NCBI GenBank assembly: GCA_016206515.1
Contig: JACQRN010000271.1
Coordinates: forward strand, 1 to 19,862
DNA: 19,862 bases
DNA from: Planctomycetota bacterium
Lineage (GTDB): Bacteria > Planctomycetota > SBBH01 > JACQRN01
Reading direction: 5' to 3'
Position 1 is the first letter of the stretch; each line of letters starts with the position of its first letter. A model generated the notes under the pieces. The model worked only from the letters and a program-made list of their open reading frames with translations. It did not search any database and was not told the DNA's origin. Positions 1 to 8,031 of this stretch are shown here, piece by piece. The translations under genes were made by a program, and so were the position numbers.

Positions 1-87
1 GCCCTCACCCTGACGCGCGATCCGGCCCTGCGGCAGCGGATCGAACGGCAGCTGTCACAGGCCGGGCCGGCGGCCCGCTCCGAGTAG
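1..87 (+). CDS. C-terminal end of an unidentified protein (5' truncated by window)
   Basis: Frame 1 is open from the first base and reads 28 codons to a TAG stop at 85-87. The visible residues include LTRDPALRQRIERQ, a charged, probably helical tail ending in AARSE. The codons are GC-rich at third positions, like the neighbouring genes, and the frame stops 14 bases before the convergent coaE stop, which fits a real gene end. Too little is present to name a family. The call rests on frame openness and the tight convergent spacing only. Confidence 0.45.
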   Translation, partial: ALTLTRDPALRQRIERQLSQAGPAARSE

Positions 88-101
88 CCTGCGGCCGGAC
101 G

Positions 102-704
102 TTACCCGGGCTTGCGGCGCAGTCGCGACCAGAATTCCACGAGCCCCCGCCGCAGTTCCTCGATCGTGCCGTCGTTCGCGAGGAGGTCGGTCGCCCGGGA
201 ACGCTTGAGGTCGTCGGGAGCCTGGTGTCGTTCCCGACGCTCCGCCTCGGCCACGTCCCATCCGCGCTCCTCGAGGCGCCGCCGGCGCGTCTCCGGGGAC
301 GCCGAGACATACAGGATCCTGTCGCAAGGAAAAAACACCTCCGCCCTTCCGATCAGGAGCGGGATATCGACTGCCGCAAGCGGGCACCGCCGCTCCCGGG
401 CCTGCCGCAGGGAGTCGTGCAACCGGTCCAGCACGAGCGGATGGACGTACGCCTCGAGATCCGCAAGGGCACGATCATCCGCGAAGGCGAGGGCGGCGAG
501 CGCCCGGCGGTCGATGCCGCCGTCCGTGCGCAGGACACGGTCGCCGAACCGGTAAGAAATGCACGCGACGACCCCAGGCCGGTCCAGTACATCCTGCGCG
601 GCACGGTCCGCGTCGAGGTGGATCCCGTCCGCGATTTCGGCCAGCAGGCGGGCCGCTGCGCTCTTCCCGGATCCGATCGCGCCGACGAAGCCGACGAGGA
701 TCAC
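102..704 (-). CDS. coaE: Dephospho-CoA kinase
   Basis: Predicted to phosphorylate the 3'-hydroxyl of dephospho-CoA with ATP, the last step of coenzyme A synthesis, in the cytoplasm. The 200-residue length is normal for CoaE. The N-terminus is a beta strand followed by a P-loop, GAIGSGKS (residues 8-15), then LDAD at about residues 31-34, where the family has its conserved DAD motif. The lid-region arginines appear in ETRRRRLEERG, followed by the degenerate end of the kinase fold. The start is GTG at 704; the polA stop is TGA at 703-701, so the genes share a 4-base GTGA overlap and are almost certainly translationally coupled. polA-coaE adjacency is seen in several bacterial phyla. Nothing appears truncated. 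Confidence 0.93.
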   Translation of the reverse strand: MILVGFVGAIGSGKSAAARLLAEIADGIHLDADRAAQDVLDRPGVVACISYRFGDRVLRTDGGIDRRALAALAFADDRALADLEAYVHPLVLDRLHDSLRQARERRCPLAAVDIPLLIGRAEVFFPCDRILYVSASPETRRRRLEERGWDVAEAERRERHQAPDDLKRSRATDLLANDGTIEELRRGLVEFWSRLRRKPG

Positions 705-3433
705 GGTTTGGCATCCTCCGCGGCCTCCCGCCAGTTGTCTCCCTGTCCCAGGTGCACGAGCAGGGGGATGGAAAGCGGATGGGCCTCTTCCATCGCCTTC
801 CGGATGCCGGGGACGAGACGCCCCGCCAGGGGGCGCTCCACCTCCAGAAGAAGCTCGTCATGGATCTGCAGGAGGAGCCGCGCGCGCGCGCGGTGGGGGG
901 CCAGCAGGGCGTCGACCCGGACCATCGCGAGTTTGATGAGGTCGGCCGCGGTCCCCTGGACGGTCGTGTTCACGGCGAGCCGCTCGGCGAGGGCCCGGTC
1001 CGCGCTCCTGTGGCTGGCGAACTCGGGGATCGGCCGGCGCCGTCCCAGTAGCGTACGGACCTCCCCCTCGCGCGAGGCCTGCGCTACACAGCGGTCGATG
1101 TAGGCGCGCACCCCGGGGAATCTGGCGAAGAACGCATCGATGAACTGCTTGGCCGCATCGTGCCCCACGCCGAGATCCTGGCCGAGGGAATGGGCGGTCT
1201 TCCCGTACAGGATGCTGTACGTGACCGCCTTCGCGCGGGAACGCGCCTCCGGAGGGATCTCCCCCTGTGGGTTCGTGAACAGCTGGCGCGCGATCTCGTC
1301 GTGGATGTCGGCGCCCGCCAGGAACGCCCCGGTCAGGGTCTCGTCGGCGCTCAGGTGCGCGAGGACGCGAAGCTCCACCTGGGAGTAGTCCGCGCAAAGG
1401 AAAACGTGTCCGGCGTCCCGCGGCCGGAACGCCTCCCGGATCTTCCGCCCGAGATCCGTCCGGACGGGGATGTTCTGCAGGTTGGGATCCGAACTCGAGA
1501 GGCGTCCCGTGGCCGTGACCGCCTGGTGGAAGGTCGTATGGAGACGCCCCGTTGCCGGGGAGACGAGCGACGGCAGGGCCTCCAGGTAGGTGCCGCGGAT
1601 CTTCGCCAGGCGCCGGTGCTCGAGGACGATCCCCGGGAGCGGATGGAGGGGGGAGAGGGACTCGAGGACGTCGCTGTCCGTGCTCGGGCCTGTCTTGGTC
1701 TTCCTGCGGGCGGGGAGCCCGAGCCGCCCGAAGAGGATGTTCGCCAGCTGCTTCGGGGAGGAGGGGTTGAATGTCTCGCCCGCGGTCCGGTGGGCTTCCG
1801 TTTCCAGGAGCCCGAGCCGCCCGGCGACGGTGCCGGAGAGGGCGAGCAGGGCGTCGCCATCCACGGAGATCCCGTGCCATTCCATGTCGGCCAGGATCGG
1901 GACGAGCGGGATCTCCACGTCCCGATAGAGCGCCTCCAGGGGCGTGCCGCGCAGCCTCTCCTCGTAGCGCGCATGGAGCCGCCAGGCGACGGCGGCATCG
2001 GCCCCGGCGTAGTCCGCCGTGCGCCGCACGGGGACGTCGGCGAGGGTCGCCTCCCCCTTGTCCGGGAGGATCTCCGTGATCTCGGTCATGCGCTCGCCGA
2101 ATTCCTCGATCGCCAGGGAGCCCAGGTCGTGCGTCCTCGCGTGGGGGCGCAGCAGATGGGAGGTGATCATCGTGTCCCCGCGGATGCCGGCGAGCGCCAG
2201 CCCGGCGCGCCGCAGGGATTGGATGTCGTACTTGAGGTTCTGGCCGACCTTGCGGATCGCGGGATCGCCCAGCGGCCCGCCGAGCGCCTCCCGTACGGCC
2301 TCGATCGGGAGCGTCCGCTCTCCCGACGGGGCGCGAATGGGAAGGTAGACCGCCTCCCCCTCTGTCCAAGACAGCGAGATCCCGACGAGATCGGCGGAGC
2401 GGGGGTCGAGCCCCGTGGTCTCGGTGTCGATCGCGAAGGCGCTCAGGGTGCGAAGCCGGGAGGCCAGGGCCGCCAGGGCGTCCGCCGTGTCGACAAGTCC
2501 CGTCCGGACCGCCGGCGCGGCGCCGCCCGGGGAGGCGCCGAGAATCGAATGGAAACTCAGCGACTCCAGATGCGCCCGGAGGGGGGGGGGCATGGCGGAT
2601 GGCGCGCGGGCGGATTCGAGATCCAGATGGACCGGCACGTCGCTGCGGAGTCGTGCGAGTCCGCGCCAGCACTCGATGTCGTCCCGATGCGCGGCGATCG
2701 CCTTGCGCGCCCGCTCGGGAACCTCGGCGAGGCGTTCCAGGAGCGCATCCAGGGTCCCGAACCGCTCGAGCAGGGAGGCCGCCGTCTTGGGACCGATCCC
2801 CTCGACGCCCGGGATGTTGTCCGAGGCATCTCCTGCGAGGGTGAGGAGGTCCGCCATCTGATCCGGCCGGACGCCCCAGGTCTTCCGGAACGCGTCCGCG
2901 TCCGTCATCTGCCCGGTCTGGGGGTGGACCAGGACGGTCCGATCGTCGAGGAGCTGCCCGCAATCCTTGTCGGTCGTGACCAGGTGCGTGCGCAGGTCGT
3001 GCGAGGCGGCCTGCCTGGCGATCGTCGCCAGGATGTCGTCCGCCTCGAACCCCTGCACGCGACAGGTGGGGATACCCCAGAGCGCGAGCGTCTCGCGAAG
3101 AAGGTCGAACTGGGGGCGCAGATCCTCCGGGACCTCCGCGCGGTTCGCCTTGTACGCCTCGTAGGCGCGGTGGCGGAACGTGGGGCCCGGGGCATCGAAT
3201 GCCGCCAGAAGGTACTCCGGCTCCTCCTCGCGCAGGAGCTTCTGGATCGCGCGCACGACGCCGTAGACCGCCTGGACGGGGCGTCCGTCCGGCGCGTTCA
3301 TCGGGGGCAACGCGTGGAAGGACTGGTAGCAGAGCGCGTGCGTATCCAGGACGAAGAGCCGCCCGCCCGCGCGGACCTTTTCCGCCTTGGGGGAGGGCGA
3401 TCGCGGGGCTCGTCGCGGGGTCGGGGCGTGCAC
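701..3433 (-). CDS. polA: DNA polymerase I with all three domains
   Basis: Replication and repair polymerase that removes RNA primers and fills gaps. The N-terminal 5'-nuclease shows LFVLDTHALCYQSF, GFEADDILATIA, TTDKDCGQL and the helix-hairpin-helix segment GVEGIGPKTAASLL. The proofreading domain looks active: DTETTG (Asp336, Glu338), GQNLKYD and YAGADA are all present. The polymerase domain has motif A (CADYSQVELRVL, Asp682), motif B (RSRAKAVTYSILYGK) and motif C (QIHDELLLEV, Asp859-Glu860). I chose the GTG at 3433 (910 residues), which has AGGA seven bases upstream. An in-frame ATG at 3472 would add 13 residues but would overlap the start of the divergent hpf gene. A run of ten C on the coding strand (complement of 2581-2590) lies in the linker after the 5'-nuclease. 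The gene is followed by coaE with a 4-base overlap. Confidence 0.96.
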   Translation of the reverse strand: MHAPTPRRAPRSPSPKAEKVRAGGRLFVLDTHALCYQSFHALPPMNAPDGRPVQAVYGVVRAIQKLLREEEPEYLLAAFDAPGPTFRHRAYEAYKANRAEVPEDLRPQFDLLRETLALWGIPTCRVQGFEADDILATIARQAASHDLRTHLVTTDKDCGQLLDDRTVLVHPQTGQMTDADAFRKTWGVRPDQMADLLTLAGDASDNIPGVEGIGPKTAASLLERFGTLDALLERLAEVPERARKAIAAHRDDIECWRGLARLRSDVPVHLDLESARAPSAMPPPLRAHLESLSFHSILGASPGGAAPAVRTGLVDTADALAALASRLRTLSAFAIDTETTGLDPRSADLVGISLSWTEGEAVYLPIRAPSGERTLPIEAVREALGGPLGDPAIRKVGQNLKYDIQSLRRAGLALAGIRGDTMITSHLLRPHARTHDLGSLAIEEFGERMTEITEILPDKGEATLADVPVRRTADYAGADAAVAWRLHARYEERLRGTPLEALYRDVEIPLVPILADMEWHGISVDGDALLALSGTVAGRLGLLETEAHRTAGETFNPSSPKQLANILFGRLGLPARRKTKTGPSTDSDVLESLSPLHPLPGIVLEHRRLAKIRGTYLEALPSLVSPATGRLHTTFHQAVTATGRLSSSDPNLQNIPVRTDLGRKIREAFRPRDAGHVFLCADYSQVELRVLAHLSADETLTGAFLAGADIHDEIARQLFTNPQGEIPPEARSRAKAVTYSILYGKTAHSLGQDLGVGHDAAKQFIDAFFARFPGVRAYIDRCVAQASREGEVRTLLGRRRPIPEFASHRSADRALAERLAVNTTVQGTAADLIKLAMVRVDALLAPHRARARLLLQIHDELLLEVERPLAGRLVPGIRKAMEEAHPLSIPLLVHLGQGDNWREAAEDAKP

Positions 3434-3448
3434 GGAAGGGTCCTGTGT

Positions 3449-3457
3449 TATTCTATT
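3449..3457. promoter_or_regulatory. Overlapping divergent -10 elements for polA and hpf
   Basis: The 37-base gap between the polA GTG and the hpf ATG is the only AT-rich spot nearby. On the minus strand it reads TAGAAT (3455 to 3450), five of six matches to the sigma-70 -10 consensus, placing a polA start near 3443. On the plus strand TATTCT (3449-3454) or TCTATT (3452-3457) could serve hpf, with a start near 3461 just at its GGAGGG ribosome site. No convincing -35 is seen on either side. This is a prediction from sequence only. Confidence 0.45.
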
Positions 3458-3470
3458 CGCGGAGGGACCC

Positions 3471-3785
3471 ATGGGGATCCGGATCACATGCCTGGACGGG
3501 GCGATCGGCGAGGCGGAACGCACCCGCGCGCGCCAGATGGCACAGACGTTGGCGGCAACGGAGGGCGCGCCCGATGTGCGCGTCGTGCTGGACCGGCAGC
3601 GTCATGAGGCGTACGTGGAGATTCTCGTGCGCTTCCCCCGGGGGCAGGTTTTCCTCGGCGAGGGGAGGGCCCGGACGCACGAGGCGGCCCTCGCCGCCGC
3701 GGCGGGCCATGTCGAAAGCCAGTGGAGTCGGCACCGCGAGCGGCGCCTCTCGGGACGGCGGAGCGCGCGCACGCGGGAATCGTGA
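3471..3785 (+). CDS. hpf: Short ribosome hibernation promoting factor (HPF/RaiA family)
   Basis: Predicted to bind the decoding channel of the 30S subunit and idle ribosomes in slow growth. The 104-residue protein follows the family's layout: an N-terminal strand and helix (MGIRITCLDG, then a helix to about residue 29), a VRVVLD strand, EAYVEILVRFP and FLGEGRARTHEAALAAAAGHV, ending in a strongly basic tail. It is the short form, with no C-terminal dimerisation domain. The sequence match is a pattern judgement rather than a strong motif. The ATG at 3471 has GGAGGG five bases upstream; a longer open frame starting at 3387 would run into polA and is unlikely. The TGA overlaps the HPr ATG (TGATG), so the two are coupled. 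hpf beside PTS genes is common in bacteria. Confidence 0.75.
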   Translation: MGIRITCLDGAIGEAERTRARQMAQTLAATEGAPDVRVVLDRQRHEAYVEILVRFPRGQVFLGEGRARTHEAALAAAAGHVESQWSRHRERRLSGRRSARTRES

Positions 3786-4066
3786 TGACCACCCGCCAGG
3801 TCACCCTCACGAACCGGTACGGCCTCCACGCACGCCCCGCCAGCAAGTTCGTCACCATCGCGCACCAGTTCCACTCCGACGTCCGGGTATCGAAGGACGG
3901 TCGCGATGTGAACGGGAAGAGCATCATGGAGATCATGCTTCTGGCGGCCGAGCCGGGCTCCATCCTGGAGATCCGCGCGGAGGGGCCGGACGCCGAGGCG
4001 GCCGTCTCTGCGCTCACCGGGCTCGTGCAGCGCAACTTCGACGAGGACGCCGCGGTCGAGGGATGA
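3785..4066 (+). CDS. ptsH: Phosphocarrier protein HPr
   Basis: Small phosphocarrier that accepts phosphate from enzyme I and passes it to EIIA proteins. At 93 residues it is of standard length. The phosphorylated histidine is His15 in YGLHARPASKF, and the regulatory serine falls exactly at Ser46 in GKSIMEIMLLAA, followed by the expected PGS turn and a C-terminal helix. Keeping Ser46 suggests regulation by an HPr kinase/phosphorylase, but no hprK is in this window. The ATG at 3785 overlaps the hpf stop by one base, and the TGA at 4064-4066 is four bases before the ptsI start. An upstream ATG at 3722 would add 21 residues inside hpf and is not credible. Confidence 0.94.
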   Translation: MTTRQVTLTNRYGLHARPASKFVTIAHQFHSDVRVSKDGRDVNGKSIMEIMLLAAEPGSILEIRAEGPDAEAAVSALTGLVQRNFDEDAAVEG

Positions 4067-4070
4067 CGCC

Positions 4071-5813
4071 GTGGAGATCCTGAAGGGGATCAGTGCGGCG
4101 CCCGGTGTGGCGATCGGCCCCGCCATGATCCTCGACACCGAGGAGTATCGGATCTCGCGCCGCACCGTGCCGGTCGCCGGCGTCGACGAGGCGATCGAGA
4201 GACTCCGGCACGCGATCGCCTCGTCGCGCGAGGAGGTCGAGGGGGAGAAGCGCCTCTTCTCGGACCGGGTGGGCCCGCGCTTCGCGGAGATCTTCAGCGC
4301 GCACGAGTGGTTCCTCGAGGATCCGGCCATCGTTCGCGAGCTGGAGACCGGCATCCGCGAGAAGCGGTACACGCCGGAGTATGCCGTGTCGCGCGTCTAC
4401 CGGCGCTATCGCAAGATGTTCGACGAGATCGAGTCCGGCCACCTCCGGCAGCGCGTGTCCGACGTGGTCGACACCGAGCGGCGCCTGCTGCGGCATCTCC
4501 TTGGGGCGCGCCGGAAGGACCTGGCGAGCCTGGAGGTGCCCGTGGTGCTCGTCGCTCACGACCTGACTCCTTCCGAGACCGCGCGCCTCGACCGGAAGAA
4601 CATCGCCGGTTTCGCGACCGACGTGGGCGGACCGACCTCGCATACCGCGATCGTCGCGCGCGCCCTGGAGATCCCCGCCGTCGTCGGTCTGGGTTCCGTT
4701 TCGATGGAGGTCTCGGGGGGGGACGAGATGATCGTCGACGGGACCCGAGGGCTGGTCATCGTCTCCCCGGACACGGATACGGCGAAGAAGCACCGCGCGA
4801 TGGGCCGGAACTTCCACGAGCACGAGCGCTCCCTGGCGCGGAAGCTGCGGGACGTGCCGTCCGTGACGAGGGACGGCCAGGCGGTCCGCCTGATGGCGAA
4901 CATCGAGCTCCCCCTGGAAATCCCCGGCGCCCTGGAGCACGGGGCCGAGGGGGTGGGCCTGCTGCGTACGGAGTTCCTGTTCGCCGGGGTGCGCGAGGAG
5001 CCCACGGAACAGCAGCATTTCGAGACCTACCGCGACGCGCTGCAGACGCTCGGCGGCCGCCCGCTCGTCGTCCGGACCCAGGACCTGGGGGGGGACAAGT
5101 ACCTCGACGGATCCGAGGGAAGGGAGGAGCCGAACCCGATCCTGGGGTGCCGCTCCCTGCGCCTGAGCTTCCAGCGGATCGACGCCTTCCGGACCCAGCT
5201 GCGCGCGATCCTCCGCGCCTCCGCCCACGGGAAGGTCCGGATCCTCTTCCCGATGGTGGGCTCCCTCTCCGAGTGGCGGCAGGCGCGCGGGGTGCTCGAG
5301 GAGGTGAGGACCCATCTGCGCTCCAGCGGCGTGCCGTTCGATCCGGACGTTCCCGTGGGCGCGATGATCGAGGTCCCGTCCGCGGCGCTGGTGGCCAGGC
5401 ACCTCGCCCGGGAATGCGATTTCTTCAGCATCGGGACGAACGACCTGATCCAGTACTGCCTCGCCGTGGACCGCGTCAACGAACGGGTCGCGATGCTCTA
5501 CCAGCCCGCGCACCCGGCCGTCCTGCGGCTCATCCACGAGACGGTGCAGGCCGCGCAGGAGGCGGGGATCCACGTCAGCGTCTGCGGGGAGATGTCCGGC
5601 GACGTGCAGTTCACGATGCTCCTCGTGGGGATGGGCCTTCGCGAGATGAGCCTCGCGCCGATCCTCATCCCGGAGGTCAAGCGGGTGATCTGCGCGCTCG
5701 ATGCGAACGCCGCGCGCGATCTGGCCCGGAAGGCCTTGCAAATGGGCGACGCCGCGGAGACGCTGGCCCTGCTGCGGGAGCAGACGTCGGAGGCCGCGCC
5801 GTGGACGTCCTAG
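4071..5813 (+). CDS. ptsI: PTS enzyme I (phosphoenolpyruvate-protein phosphotransferase)
   Basis: Transfers phosphate from phosphoenolpyruvate to HPr. The 580-residue length matches the family. The N-terminus, KGISAAPGVAIGPA, is typical. The phosphohistidine is His191 in GGPTSHTAIVARALEIP. The C-terminal PEP-binding barrel shows GVGLLRTEFLF, PILGCRSLRLSF, FSIGTNDLIQYCLAVDR and the active-site cysteine Cys505 in SVCGEMSGD. The start is GTG at 4071, four bases after the ptsH stop; no better start is visible. All catalytic residues are intact, so phosphorelay should run from PEP to HPr. No EII component is encoded here, so the partners must lie elsewhere, or the relay is regulatory rather than for sugar uptake. 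Confidence 0.96.
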   Translation: MEILKGISAAPGVAIGPAMILDTEEYRISRRTVPVAGVDEAIERLRHAIASSREEVEGEKRLFSDRVGPRFAEIFSAHEWFLEDPAIVRELETGIREKRYTPEYAVSRVYRRYRKMFDEIESGHLRQRVSDVVDTERRLLRHLLGARRKDLASLEVPVVLVAHDLTPSETARLDRKNIAGFATDVGGPTSHTAIVARALEIPAVVGLGSVSMEVSGGDEMIVDGTRGLVIVSPDTDTAKKHRAMGRNFHEHERSLARKLRDVPSVTRDGQAVRLMANIELPLEIPGALEHGAEGVGLLRTEFLFAGVREEPTEQQHFETYRDALQTLGGRPLVVRTQDLGGDKYLDGSEGREEPNPILGCRSLRLSFQRIDAFRTQLRAILRASAHGKVRILFPMVGSLSEWRQARGVLEEVRTHLRSSGVPFDPDVPVGAMIEVPSAALVARHLARECDFFSIGTNDLIQYCLAVDRVNERVAMLYQPAHPAVLRLIHETVQAAQEAGIHVSVCGEMSGDVQFTMLLVGMGLREMSLAPILIPEVKRVICALDANAARDLARKALQMGDAAETLALLREQTSEAAPWTS

Positions 5814-5826
5814 GGGGTGGGTCTGC

Positions 5827-6570
5827 ATGAAGGTATTGATCCTCGGTGCCGGATACGCGACGCGTCTCTATCCCCTGACCGCGACGCGCCCCAAACCGCT
5901 CCTCACGGTCGCGGACCGCCCCATGTTGGAGTGGATCCTGGAGGGGCTCTCCGCCGTCGAGGGGATCGACCGTGGGTACCTCGTCACCAACGAGCGGTTC
6001 GCGCGACAGTACGCGGCCTGGCTGCGCGACGCGAAGACCCCGTGGCCGGTGGAACTGATCAATGACGGCAGCACATCCGACCAGGACAAGCTGGGCGCCG
6101 TGGGAGACCTGCAGCTGGCGATCGAGAAGAAGTCGATCCGGGACGACCTTCTCGTGATGGCCGGGGACAACCTCCTGCGCATGGACATGGGCGCGTTCGC
6201 CCGGGAGTTTGCGCGGAGGCACGAGACGCTCGTCGCGCTCAAGGACGTGACGGGGAGCCCGATGATCCGCCGGTACAGCGTCGTCACCCTGGACGCGGAC
6301 CGCCGCATCATCGATTTCGAGGAGAAGCCGGCGTACCCCCAGTCGAGCCTCATCGCGATCTGTCTCTACCTGCTGCCCGGCGCGGAGCTGCCCCTCGTGG
6401 AGCGGTACCTGTCGGAGGGGCACAACCGCGACGCCCCCGGCTACTACATCCAATGGCTCCACCGTGTCACGCGCGTGTACGGGCACGTCTTCAAGGACCT
6501 CTGGTTCGACATCGGGGACATCGACTCGTACAACGAGGCGAACCGGGTCTACCAGGGGCTCACACGCTAG
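5827..6570 (+). CDS. Sugar-1-phosphate nucleotidyltransferase
   Basis: Predicted to couple a nucleoside triphosphate to a sugar-1-phosphate or similar phosphoester, giving an activated precursor for envelope glycans. The 247-residue protein has the GT-A Rossmann-like nucleotidyltransferase fold: LGAGYATRLYPLT near the N-terminus, RPKPLL, the metal-binding aspartate in MAGDNLL, IIDFEEKPAYP, and a C-terminal WFDIGDIDSYNEANRVY. The signature carries Tyr-Ala where many RmlA-type enzymes have Gly-Gly or Leu-Gly, so the exact substrate cannot be read. It lacks a C-terminal left-handed beta-helix acyltransferase domain. The ATG at 5827 has AGGGGGTG starting at the ptsI stop codon, so it looks like the last gene of the hpf-ptsH-ptsI operon. 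Its end overlaps the convergent thioesterase gene by 11 bases. Confidence 0.85.
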   Translation: MKVLILGAGYATRLYPLTATRPKPLLTVADRPMLEWILEGLSAVEGIDRGYLVTNERFARQYAAWLRDAKTPWPVELINDGSTSDQDKLGAVGDLQLAIEKKSIRDDLLVMAGDNLLRMDMGAFAREFARRHETLVALKDVTGSPMIRRYSVVTLDADRRIIDFEEKPAYPQSSLIAICLYLLPGAELPLVERYLSEGHNRDAPGYYIQWLHRVTRVYGHVFKDLWFDIGDIDSYNEANRVYQGLTR

Positions 6571-7000
6571 AGCGGCCGCGCGGCGCATGGCGCGCGAAGG
6601 CGCGGCGCAGCGCGGAGGGCACCGGGACCGGGCGGAAGCGGCGCATATCGACGGAGACCGCCGTGAGGCTCGCGCGGACGGCGGGGGTCCGTGCCCCTGG
6701 GCGTCGGATCACGTATTCGAACCGTACCGAGGTGCGCCCGATCGCGGCCACGGCGAGCGAGATTCTCAGGCTGTCGCCGTGATGCAGGGGGCCCAGGAAG
6801 TCGGCCTCCAGGTGGACGGTCGGGAAGCCGACGCGCAGGCGGTCGATCACGCGATGGTACGGGATGCCGACGGACCGGGCGAAAAACTCCTCAAAGGCGA
6901 CGTGCAGGTAATGGAGGACGCGGGGGTAGTACACGATCCCGGCCCGGTCGATGTCGCCGAAGCGGACCGGGACGCGGGCGACGAAGGGGTGGCCTCTCAT
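6560..7000 (-). CDS. Acyl-CoA thioesterase, 4-hydroxybenzoyl-CoA thioesterase/YbgC family
   Basis: Hotdog-fold hydrolase expected to release a free acid from an acyl- or aryl-CoA. The 146-residue protein starts with the family signature VRFGDIDRAGIVYYPR; by alignment from memory with Pseudomonas 4-hydroxybenzoyl-CoA thioesterase, Asp18 is the catalytic aspartate. The HVAFEEFF helix and LEADFLGPLHHGD, RTSVRFEYVI strands follow. The C-terminus is arginine-rich. The ATG at 7000 overlaps the TGA of the upstream oxidoreductase (ATGA), so the two are translationally coupled. The substrate is unknown. The 3' end overlaps the plus-strand nucleotidyltransferase by 11 bases. Confidence 0.85.
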   Translation of the reverse strand: MRGHPFVARVPVRFGDIDRAGIVYYPRVLHYLHVAFEEFFARSVGIPYHRVIDRLRVGFPTVHLEADFLGPLHHGDSLRISLAVAAIGRTSVRFEYVIRRPGARTPAVRASLTAVSVDMRRFRPVPVPSALRRAFARHAPRGRSSV

Positions 7001-8025
7001 GTCGTCAGCACGATCTTCCCGAAGACGCCCCGCCCTTCCATCCGGCGGTGCGCCTCGGCGACCTGATCGAAGGGAAGCACCGCGTCGATCACCGGGGCGA
7101 ACAGCCCGTCCCGGAGGCAGCGCCAGACATCGAGGAACTCGCGCCCGGACCCCATCGTCGAGCCGTGCACGGTCAGCTGGCGGTAGAAGATCTGGCGCAG
7201 GTCCTCGACCGGATCGTACCCGGTCGTCGCACCGCAGGTCACCAGGGTCCCCCCGCGACGCAGCGAGCGAAGGGACGCGCCCCAGGTATCCCGGCCGATG
7301 TAGTCGATGACGACGTCGACGCCCCGCCTGCCCGTGCGCCGGCGGATCTGGCGGTCGAACTCCGCCTCCGCCGGGTCGAACACCTCGTCCGCGCCGATCC
7401 CGGACAGGCGCTGCCGCTTCTGGGGGGAGGAGGCGGTGGCGTAGACGAGGGCGCCGCACCGCTTGGCGATCTGCACGCATGCGACGCCGACGCCCGCCCC
7501 GGCCCCCAGGATCAGGACGGTCATCCCCGGTTGCAGGCGGGCCTTCGTGACCAGCATCCGCCAGGCGGTCAGGTAGACCAGGGGCGCGGCGGCCGCGGTT
7601 TCGAAGCTCATCGCGTCCGGAAGCACGACGGCATTGCGCTCCGGGACGCACACGAGCTCGGCCTGCGTCCCGTCCCGGTGCTCCCCCAGGAGCGTGTACC
7701 CCGTGCACAGCGACCCTTCCCCGTCGGCGCAGAACTCGCAGTGGCCGCAGGAGATGCCCGGGTTCAGGCAGACGCGCTGCCCCGTCCGCAGGACGGTCGC
7801 GCCCGGGCCGAGCGCCCGGACGATCCCCGCGGCATCCGACCCCGGGATCCGCGGGAGGGGGATCGTCAACCCGGGCATCCCGCGACGGACGAACAGGTCC
7901 AGGTGGTTGAGCGAGGAGGCCTTCACCTCGAGAAGGATCTCGCCCGGCCCGGGGGACGGGTCGGGAACCTCCTCGACCCTCAGGACGTCCGGGGGGCCGT
8001 GTCGGTGGAATCGAACCGCGCGCAC
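6997..8025 (-). CDS. Zinc-binding MDR-family alcohol dehydrogenase / quinone oxidoreductase-like protein
   Basis: NAD(P)-dependent medium-chain reductase of 342 residues. The GroES-like domain carries the four structural-zinc cysteines, Cys93, 96, 99 and 107 (CGHCEFCADGEGSLC). The usual catalytic-zinc ligands are altered: Asn40 stands where a Cys is expected and GSDAAG (62-67) replaces the GHE motif. This points to a structural zinc without a catalytic one, as in some quinone or enoyl reductase relatives. The nucleotide-binding turn is GAGAGVGVACVQIAK. The start is GTG at 8025, giving the family's usual MRAVRFHRHGPPDVL opening. There is no Shine-Dalgarno sequence; TAGAAT lies six bases upstream, suggesting a leaderless mRNA. 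It is followed by, and coupled to, a thioesterase, so a role in acyl or aromatic metabolism is plausible but unproven. Confidence 0.87.
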   Translation of the reverse strand: MRAVRFHRHGPPDVLRVEEVPDPSPGPGEILLEVKASSLNHLDLFVRRGMPGLTIPLPRIPGSDAAGIVRALGPGATVLRTGQRVCLNPGISCGHCEFCADGEGSLCTGYTLLGEHRDGTQAELVCVPERNAVVLPDAMSFETAAAAPLVYLTAWRMLVTKARLQPGMTVLILGAGAGVGVACVQIAKRCGALVYATASSPQKRQRLSGIGADEVFDPAEAEFDRQIRRRTGRRGVDVVIDYIGRDTWGASLRSLRRGGTLVTCGATTGYDPVEDLRQIFYRQLTVHGSTMGSGREFLDVWRCLRDGLFAPVIDAVLPFDQVAEAHRRMEGRGVFGKIVLTT

Positions 8026-8031
8026 GGGGGG

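Noticed and set aside
3387..3470. Upstream extension of hpf
   Set aside because: It would overlap the polA start and lacks a ribosome site, whereas the ATG at 3471 has a well-placed GGAGGG and begins at the conserved first strand.
1160..3607. 815-codon open frame on the plus strand opposite polA
   Set aside because: Its product is low-complexity and Arg/Gly/Asp-rich with no domain, and it mirrors polA in a GC-rich genome where antisense frames rarely meet stops. Similar shadows at 858-2963, 6691-8121, 14056-15924 and 16933-18921 were dropped for the same reason.
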